This document shows positions 56,307-64,000 of a stretch of 64,000 nt of DNA, one piece after another (positions within the stretch are counted from its first letter, which is position 1; each line of letters opens with the position of its first letter). A model generated the notes under the pieces. That model had not been told where the DNA came from. It was given only the letters and a program-made list of their open reading frames with translations, and ran no database searches. Made by a program: the position numbers and the translations under genes. Origin of the DNA: Telopea speciosissima (lineage: Eukaryota; Streptophyta; Magnoliopsida; Proteales; Proteaceae); the NCBI RefSeq assembly GCF_018873765.1, contig NC_057916.1:11178001-11242000 (forward strand), in the 5' to 3' direction.

Positions 56307-59300
56307 TTATGAAACACTATGATCTGGATTATTGGCATCAAACTGACAACAAGAGGACTTCTCCATAATCACATTCAGCACATCCGTGTTGAGATCTAGA
56401 GATCCCACAGTTCTGCTAAGACTATCAACCTGATCTTCAGTCCTGAAAAAGTTTTCTTTTCCAATTGAAACACAAAGCTCATCTTCTCTTGGTGGACCAA
56501 TCCTGATAGCTCTTAAAGAGACCTGCCTCTCACTTTCTGCTACTATACTATTCTTCAATGCATCTAGACCACCATTCACTTCTGAATTTGGACCTGAACC
56601 AGTACCATATTCATCTGCACCACTTCTAGAAGATCTATGAACCTCTGAGAGTTTAGAATGGAAATCTTCTACTTTCTTTGATGAGTCAGGTACCTTTGGT
56701 GAAGCATTTGCTTGTTCATAGAGTTCTTCAAAACTAGGCTTTACATTTGATGTAGGAGACAGCATTGCAGTGTGCAGAGACTCAGATTTCACTTTCCCAG
56801 TTCCTGTCACAGTTCTTGCAGATTGGATTTTACCAGGTTTGGTTTTAATGGCATTCCGATTCACGCAACTGATTCCAGGTCCATCTTTAGGCAAACAATT
56901 TCGTACTCCTTGCAAACCTCCCATCGGAGAGTGCAGTGCAGTTTTCTCCTGAAAATCAGTTCACCCTAATGTAAAAACTTTCCCTAGAGGATATATCTAG
57001 ATTAAAGAAATAAAATATATACACCTTGATAACCAGACTAACCGCATCAAAAAATCCAATCTTTGGTGATGGCATTCGAAGACCTGAAGGCTTAATGTTC
57101 CTAGAAACATTTGTAGAAGCTAAATGAGAAAGGGCACCAGTGCCAACAGAAGATTTCCTGTCACATTTGGTCAGCAACGCTGTTCCATTGCTTCCATATC
57201 TAAAACTGGCCTGACCATGTGGATGTGTCTGCAGATCCAATGCTTGAGGGGCATCATTGTCTATGGAGAACCCACTGCGAGGTGAACTACTAGTTTTCGA
57301 ATTATTAGACCTCTGGTTGACAGTAGAGGTAGATGAAGATGATTCTGAAGACCAACCATCAATAGAGCTAGCTGATGATAGGGTTGAATAATGCTTGGAC
57401 ATAGATACTAGGTACGCAGAGAGGTGAGAGTTGCCAGAATCAATTTTAGTTCTTGACGAGGTTCTCACTGGGTCCACACGGGTTGAACCAGAGGAAGCTG
57501 GAATAACATTTTTGGAACTGGTTTTGTTTCTCGAGCAGAATGCAGGAGATTTACCCCTACAGTCAGATGAAGTGCTTCCAGATCTGTTGACTGAGGACAA
57601 AGAAGGAGATGAACCTGAAGAGGAAGATTTTGAGGAAGGTGAAGATCTAGGGGTCAAACTGCCAGAATCACCCAAACCAGGTTTCTTGGACCGCACAACA
57701 GGATCTCCCTTACCTGCAAAATTGAATAAAGCACTTAGGAACGAAACATACAGGTTCTGATCCTGCAAGAGCAGTTAGTCACAAATTACCAGACACAGCT
57801 TTTGTGGTGTTATGTTCCACTTTGATACGGCTGGCACCCAAAGAAGTCCTTTTCGTTGGAGCAGCTGAGAGGGGGACAGCCCTGCCTAGTATCTTGGGTG
57901 GCTTGAGAGATGAATTTCGCTCCCCACTTCTAGAAGCAAGCTTTATTTAATCAAAAAGTTAAAGGATGTCAGTCAAAGAATATCTGAAGTCATAGAGTTT
58001 TGTTCATGACTCTGTACCAGTTAGCTACTCTGCTGTGTACAAAAATTAGGACTACTACATTAGAAGACCTCTATGAGGGGGGCAGGACAATAGCTACAAA
58101 GGATTTGGTCCATGAAAACCATGAAACCACCTGCACTCAGGGTTATGAAAATCAGAATTGGGGTGGAACTGGCCGGGATTGGTCTCAGAAACCCTAGAAT
58201 CGGCCCCTCAGATCTGAAAACCCAGCAATCCAATGAGAAAAACCCTAGAATCAGCTGGATTGGAACATCCAGAATCGATATCGGTCACGGCCAATTCAAC
58301 CAAACTGATTCCGATTTTTTAAACAGTGCCTGCACTCCACATAGACCTTGAAATCGAAAGGCCACGTGCACAAGCACAGGGGCATTAATTTTTCAAATTT
58401 ATTTCAATTTTTGTTATGCCTAGTAGCTATGTCCGACACTTTTTGTAAGCTAATGAGAAGGCAGGAAATGAAAGCTTTGAACACCCAATTTGAATCCTTT
58501 GCTGTGTCCAGGTAAAATTGACATGGATCAATGTCGTGCCTAAACAAAGATTGTAAGCTCGATCCATATCAATCATAGGCGAGCCACATGAATGGTAGAT
58601 TAGAAAAGAAAACAAAAAACTCCATTTACTTGCCTGTACAATATGTGAACGTTGAGAATCCTTCTTTGCAGTTTTCTCCAAGTTTTGCATGCCAATGCTT
58701 TGCCTCTTGGAAGCAGCTACAGGCTTCGGCTGTGATTTTGATGATAGTAGCTTCAGATACTTTTCAAGAAATACCAAAACACTAAAAAGGTTGCATCATT
58801 GAACTTACCATACTTCGAGAAGGAAGTTCAATCCTCTTGGAAGCTGAAAAGAAGGATCACTGTTATTTTGAGAGTTCTATACCAGGAAACTGATGCAGAA
58901 GGTAAAAAGTCTAATACATGTTCCACTAAATAACCAACACTAGCCAACATTGTTTCGTAAAATGAATTTCACGTGTCTTTGCAAGGCACATTTAACACAC
59001 ACAATATGCATGCAGTATGATGGTGATCCAACAATCACAGATCCTACTGAGATTTTCCAGCCCAATTATGCATCTGATCAGGTAATCCTGATCATTTGAT
59101 ATTTTGATCTTCAAATTCGTTTTAGGCAGCTACAAAAAACAGGGTATAGTAGCCAGCAGTGTACAATTAGATGCTTCGGATTATTCAAGCAGCCATGCAG
59201 TACGACTTAATACCTAGAAGATCTCCTTCATGCTTTTCTTTGTGCCACAAGCACAAATTGAGGACAAGGGCTTTGTTCTGTCATTTACCTGACACAATCA

Positions 59301-62300
59301 CAAAAGTAGCAGAATACTTACAGCGAAGACTTTGGGTTCCTCGTTCTACTGGTCCAGTGTTGCTTCTAGAAGATGAAACAATGGAAGAAGTACTGAACTT
59401 TTGCATTGAAGCTCTTATATCTTCAAACAAATCAATCTCAATGCTTTCCAACGTCAAATCACTATCAAATGTAGAGTTGGACTCAGCAGATCTCCGTACA
59501 TCTTCTAGAATTACAGGTAATAGGGGTGCTTCTGCTTTACTGAATCCATTATTTATGAAAGACAACTCTTCAGGATCAAGAACACCTGAGCAAGAAGATA
59601 TGCTCATCAGCCATGACAATGAACTTGAAGTTTGTATCATATCATTAAAAGAAGTGAGAAAGCATACCGGCACTTGTGAAGAAAGCACTATCCCAGGCTA
59701 AACTTTTGCGCAAATTACAGTTGCTAACTGTTCTTGTTCTTTCAGGTTCTGTGGATTCGGATAATGCAGGTATCTGTTCCTTTTGCCTAATCAAATCAGC
59801 TGTGTTGTCCCCATCCTGGGCATTTCTAGCATCATTCAACCCAAAGCTATCAATCTCTTTTTGATTTTCTGTGAACCCTTCAAATTGGTTTCATGTGAAA
59901 ATTATCAGGCAACTTCATAAAGGATTTAACCAAGGAAAATTGCATCAATGATGGAAAAGATATATGAGAAGCAAACACCAGAAAGCACGTTACTAATTCT
60001 ACGATGCATTTAGTTATAGATGTTTCCAGGTTTGGATTATTAAACTTTAGCTTGGGTGGATATCTACATATAATTTCTCCAGTCAAACAACCAAAGTTGC
60101 ATCTCAAATGATTGAACCTAAAACTAACAACTATATAATGACATTATTGTTCTTGAGAAATAAGTCCAAAGGTTAAATAACATATGGTTGACAAAGACAT
60201 GTGGAAGAATCTAGAGACTTGATGGTTGCATAAAGTGGGAAAACCAATAAATGTATCTCCAGTCCAACACTACAATAAACTTTGGATATTTGGATGGTGA
60301 ACTCATTTATCTACTTTCTGCTTCTAGACGTCCACCTAAATATGGTTCTTTTTGAACGCTAGTTTTCAACTAGAATTTAAACTCATGAAGTTCCCCACAT
60401 TTGGGAAATGCTACAACACCAATTATGACACTCAATATATGAGTGTTGTACTGGGTGCATCTATGAAAGAATCTTTTAGGGACAATGGAAGTGTACCTTG
60501 TCAAAAGGTCAATCATTTCAAGTAGAATTATTGACCTCCATAGTTGATCCGACAAGCTTAACATTATGTCCCCTCTACAAACATCACAAAATGTCTAACT
60601 ATTTAGATCTCCATGATCTATACCTCAAGAACAAAGTAAACCCTTGTTGTAGGGCTTGTTCTTCCACTTTTTTTTTTACCAAAGAAGCACTCATTCCGAG
60701 AAGAATTATGGCCCCCATGGTTGATCCACAACCTTTACAGAATGCTCCCTCTAGAACAGTAAAAACAACTTAACCTCTGACTAATTAGAGATGCATGATA
60801 ATGCAGGAAGCAACCTTAAGAAAATGCTACCCCTTTTTTTTTAGGGTGGGGGGAGGGGGAAGAACATATACTCTTGTAATCATTCAATGAACAACAACAG
60901 CGGACTTGTCTATAAATTTCTTCTATTTTTATTGCATTCTAAAATAGGGCAGGCACCTTTGATAACCATACAACCAGCGTCTAGTTATTGAACATGAACA
61001 TAAGGAAACATAGCATGAATCAAAGATTCAAATTGTGAATGTGCTCAAATTAACCCTTCCAGACAGTTCCACTGGCATAAATTGTAAAATCAACTCCACT
61101 TAGACCAAAATGTTAAACATCACAATCACTGTACTACTCTTTTGCCCTCAAGTATGGTTCAAAACTAAATAGATACATGTTTTTCATAGCTTGGTAAGTG
61201 CTTATTTGTTTAATACTTTTCAGACCCACCCAAAAAAAAGGGGGATTGAAGTCCAGAAGTTTATCAGGAGCCTTAATCGCAGGATCTGCTATCAACTATT
61301 AGTTGATTAGCTATAGCTTTGTGTGTAGCCATCTGATTGTATTAACAGTACAGTTGTGGAAAATGGAAACAAGCAAGGGTCTTAATTATCCCCATTCATA
61401 GCCCATTATGGTATCCGGAAGCACTGCATCCATTGTTTGCATTTGTCGAGATTGTACAGTTTTTGTTCAAGTGAAACATATTCTGTTCTGCCAGTGTCTT
61501 CATAATTAGTAACAAGGTTTTTACATGGAGCAATGACACAAGAGGTTCTCCCCATCCAACTAGTAGGCGACCTCTGAAGTAGCCACATTTATGGAGCCAT
61601 TACATTTTCTAACCTACGGATAGAGGTCCTTGGATTTTCTTAATCCTCAAAAAAAAAAAAATTCAAGATGAAGCCACTGCCTTTTTGCCGGTAGGCAAAA
61701 AACCAAGCAATGAAATTTGTTACATGACAAGTGGTAACAAGGCAAAACAAAAGAACCCATTCTTTGGCATGACATTCAATGTAGGAGGTTCGAGGTAGAT
61801 TTCTAAAAAGTAGGTGTTTATATCTTTAGTCTTTACTTCCAATAGAAAACTTATTGAATCTAAAACAAATCCACAAAAGCTGAGAATCAGAATATTACCT
61901 TCAGACCTTGGTAACCTTGGCTAGGCAAACCAAAATCTAAACACTAATGGAAAAGAAAGAAAGAAAATAGCATTACAAATGAAATTATCAAAAGTTGTAC
62001 TTCCAAACAATGAACTCAGATTACCCCCTATGTGGTTAAATGAGTTTCCAAAGAAACCTTATTGCAGTTTTATAACAACGAAAAAATACATTGCAGAGTA
62101 CCAAATTCCCTTCGTCATCCATAATTCTAATCCTCTTTTCTCCACCCAAATACGAACATCTTTCTCAATGAAAAACCACCAAATAGGCAACTCCTAGTGA
62201 ATTAACAAAAGAACGACTAAAGTAATAGACTACACACAACCAAGTTGTATGCTGCACTTCGCCCCTGCCCTCCTTTTCAGCATGGAACCTTGCTGAAAAT

Positions 62301-62905
62301 ATAGGTTTAGAGCATTGACCATGAGTAATTTTTGAGCAAGAATAAACTCCCGACTGCATGGTTTTGCCACTTTTCACCGTGGATTTTCAACACAGATGAT
62401 TGTGTAGAAATAAACCACAATTAGCAATATTTTACCCAAAACAAATACCGGAAAGAACATTTTACCATCCACATCGACTGTAGTAGCAAACAGACCCATT
62501 ACAACAAGAATATGAAGACAGGAACAGAAAACGGAAGCCCAACAGAAGACTTTGACCATTTACCGTGACTATAGAAGCAATCAGAATCATAACAATGAAG
62601 TCGCAGAAATCATCAACAGACAGATACAAAAGAAATCCTTGAACCCTAGAACGTTGAATCAAAACAATAAAAGAAAAGAAAGATAAAACAAGAAATAACA
62701 AGAACATATTCCATCAATCAGAGTCAGACTATTAGTGAGTTCCTAGCCAATCCAGATCAAACAAAAGAAGATGAAGAAACGTACTGGAAGTTCTAAGATT
62801 CAATGTCCTGCCTGAAGGAGAAGCCAACAGGCAATCATCCTCTGTTGAAACGTCAAAAAGGTGAAACCTCTCCATATCCTGACTTCTCTTATCGCTATCA
62901 TCCAT
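56307..62905 (-). CDS. Serine-rich plant protein of unknown function
   Basis: I do not recognise a characterised function. Eight exons on the minus strand: 62905-62785, 59868-59668, 59585-59322, 58843-58809, 58759-58634, 57940-57790, 57713-57025 and 56948-56307; all phases fit, giving 742 aa. Start MDDSDKRSQDMERFHLFDVS. The N-terminal third is acidic and polar (ESIEIDLFEDIRASMQKFST). Exon 7 is very Ser-rich (SSPSSKSSSSGSSPSLSSVN) and ends with GLRMPSPKIGFFDAVS at about 510-525, a motif I associate with a plant-specific family of Ser-rich, disordered proteins. The C-terminal exon has a SFEELYEQA segment and GSLDLNTDVL. No membrane segment or enzyme motif. Intron 5 has a GC donor. The start of exon 5 could instead be 58750, and a further small exon in the 2.9-kb first intron cannot be excluded. 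Confidence 0.75.
59869..62784 (-). other. First intron of the serine-rich protein gene
   Basis: GT at 62784-62783, AG at 59870-59869. No coding sequence was recognised on either strand; only ORFs below 95 aa. Two T/A runs (60668-60676, 60834-60843) and an A run (61649-61660). Confidence 0.5.
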
Positions 62906-63282
62906 CACCACGCAAACAAATCGAAACGGAATCTGAAAATCTGAGATAAATACACAAGAAGATATTACTACCAATGGGTGAAGTGGCACTTGAAATTCGA
63001 AATTCGAGTAGTTGTCGCTCGTCTTCTGTTTCTTCTTGGAACCGAAAAAGGCAAAAAAAATTCAAAATCAGAGCTAAAACGGCTGTTTAATAACCCTATT
63101 AATGGAGATTGAAGGCAAATTGACGAGTGCCTGTGCCTCTTTTTCTCTCGCGGTCTTGTTCTCGCTCTCGCCCCTCTTCTCTCCCCAGTTCCCAGAAAAT
63201 TGACATTTAAATTTAGAACCGTAGTGTCTGCTTGGCCACCATGAGCGGGAATTTTAGATTTTCTATTTCATGGCCTTTAGGA

Positions 63283-63359
63283 TGGGCCGGCTAAAGCCCA
63301 CGCCAAGTTTATTAATCAGTTTTCTGAGTTTATGGGCCCAGGCCCATATTATGTGGGCT
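63283..63359 (-). promoter_or_regulatory. Cluster of five site II (TGGGCC/T) elements
   Basis: TGGGCC at 63283-63288 and 63333-63338, their complement-strand forms AGCCCA at 63295-63300 and GGCCCA at 63341-63346, and TGGGCT at 63354-63359, all 380-455 bases upstream of the minus-strand gene. Site II elements bind TCP factors in promoters of genes active in dividing cells. It could equally serve a plus-strand gene beyond the window. Confidence 0.45.
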
Positions 63360-64000
63360 TAGTTGAGCCTAGTTTCGAAATGATACACTGGACTGATATT
63401 TGGATTAGTACACCCATGTGGCTAGTTTGGGCTGAACACAAACCCTTGGACTTGTTGGCTAGGCTATTGTAATGCTATAAACTGGCTTGTGTTCAGGCCC
63501 ATGAACAAGATTTATAGACTGGCTTGTGTTCAGGTCCATGGACAGGGCCTAGGCTTGAAATCTTTGTTAACCAATTTGAACCTTTTTTTCTTTTTTTCTT
63601 TTTTTTTGGGGACTAATTTTTTTTCTTTCACCTATGATGAAGGAGGAATCCCTTCACCATTGCGACTTGTCTCATCTGATTGGATTAGGGATGAGTGTTT
63701 TTTGTGAGATGAGAGTTTATGATGACATAGGACTCCAATCACAAAATCAAATTACCTGGGGTGAAGGGATTCTTCCTTCATCCTGAATGAGGGAAAACTT
63801 AATTTGTCCTCTTCTTAATTTTTATAGGTGGAGAATCAACATAAATGGTTCCTACTACAGTGTGAAACGTTAAGGGCACCATTACAAGAGAGGAGTGGAG
63901 GGCGCACCATTTTTTGGCACAAGGTGAAGGTTTAGACAGACTGATCCTGGCAACAACTTCTGAAACTACTGAGCTAGTTCATCCCCTTCACCTCATTTTA
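63360..64000. other. Gene-free right edge
   Basis: A short direct repeat CTGGCTTGTGTTCAGG at 63482 and 63520 and a T-run at 63580-63610. GAAGGAGGAATCCCTTCACC at about 63640 and GTGAAGGGATTCTTCCTTC at about 63760 are complementary and may bound another small MITE. No gene seen. Confidence 0.4.

Noticed and set aside
57431..57760. 109-aa acidic plus-strand ORF
   Set aside because: Antisense to the Ser-rich exon 7; Ser codons read backwards give acidic and Gly codons.
59171..59701. 176-aa plus-strand ORF
   Set aside because: Antisense to exon 3 of the serine-rich gene, which has phase-consistent splice sites.

Overview
The window is nuclear DNA of a flowering plant. The supported genes are split by GT-AG introns, are separated by kilobases of AT-rich DNA full of short mobile-element remains, and encode plant families: ROP interactor (ICR/RIP), plant tetraspanin, RCI2/PMP3, a START-like PI-transfer protein and ribosomal protein uS12/RPS23. 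An Au-type SINE and plant LINE and Copia relics agree. I cannot name the species; the gene structures suit a dicot, basal eudicot or magnoliid better than a grass.

Layout. 1-8.1 kb: no host gene; an Au SINE, a decayed L1-type LINE (zf-RVT and RNase H relics, minus strand) and several MITE-like inverted repeats. 8.3-13.6 kb, possibly to 18.5 kb: a plus-strand PITP gene with nine recognisable exons, one of only 8 nt; its last exon is not settled. Its 3' side holds an LTR-like stretch, an RTE-type LINE relic and a SINE with a perfect 15-bp target-site duplication (TSD). 22.5-23.6 kb: a two-exon minus-strand tetraspanin. 24-29.9 kb: repeats only. 30.2-38.8 kb: three tandem plus-strand RCI2/PMP3 genes (54 aa each). 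Copies 2 and 3 share leaders, introns, 3' regions and a further downstream block, so a unit of roughly 2 kb was duplicated. Copies 1 and 3 keep a CACGTGG box upstream, and copy 1 also has a CE3-like box. A Copia relic lies between copies 1 and 2. 45.2-48.9 kb: a three-exon coiled-coil ICR/RIP gene. 52.2-54.3 kb: RPS23 in four exons with a telo-box promoter. 56.3-62.9 kb: an eight-exon minus-strand gene for a serine-rich plant protein of unknown function, with a probable GC-AG intron.

The host genes are unrelated housekeeping, membrane, trafficking and stress loci, not a pathway. The most notable points are the RCI2/PMP3 array with its promoter divergence, a PITP whose lipid-headgroup residue and membrane loop are both altered, a Mutator-like MITE family with 9-bp TSDs in three copies, and several further inverted-repeat families. 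I saw no evidence of a wholly new biological system.
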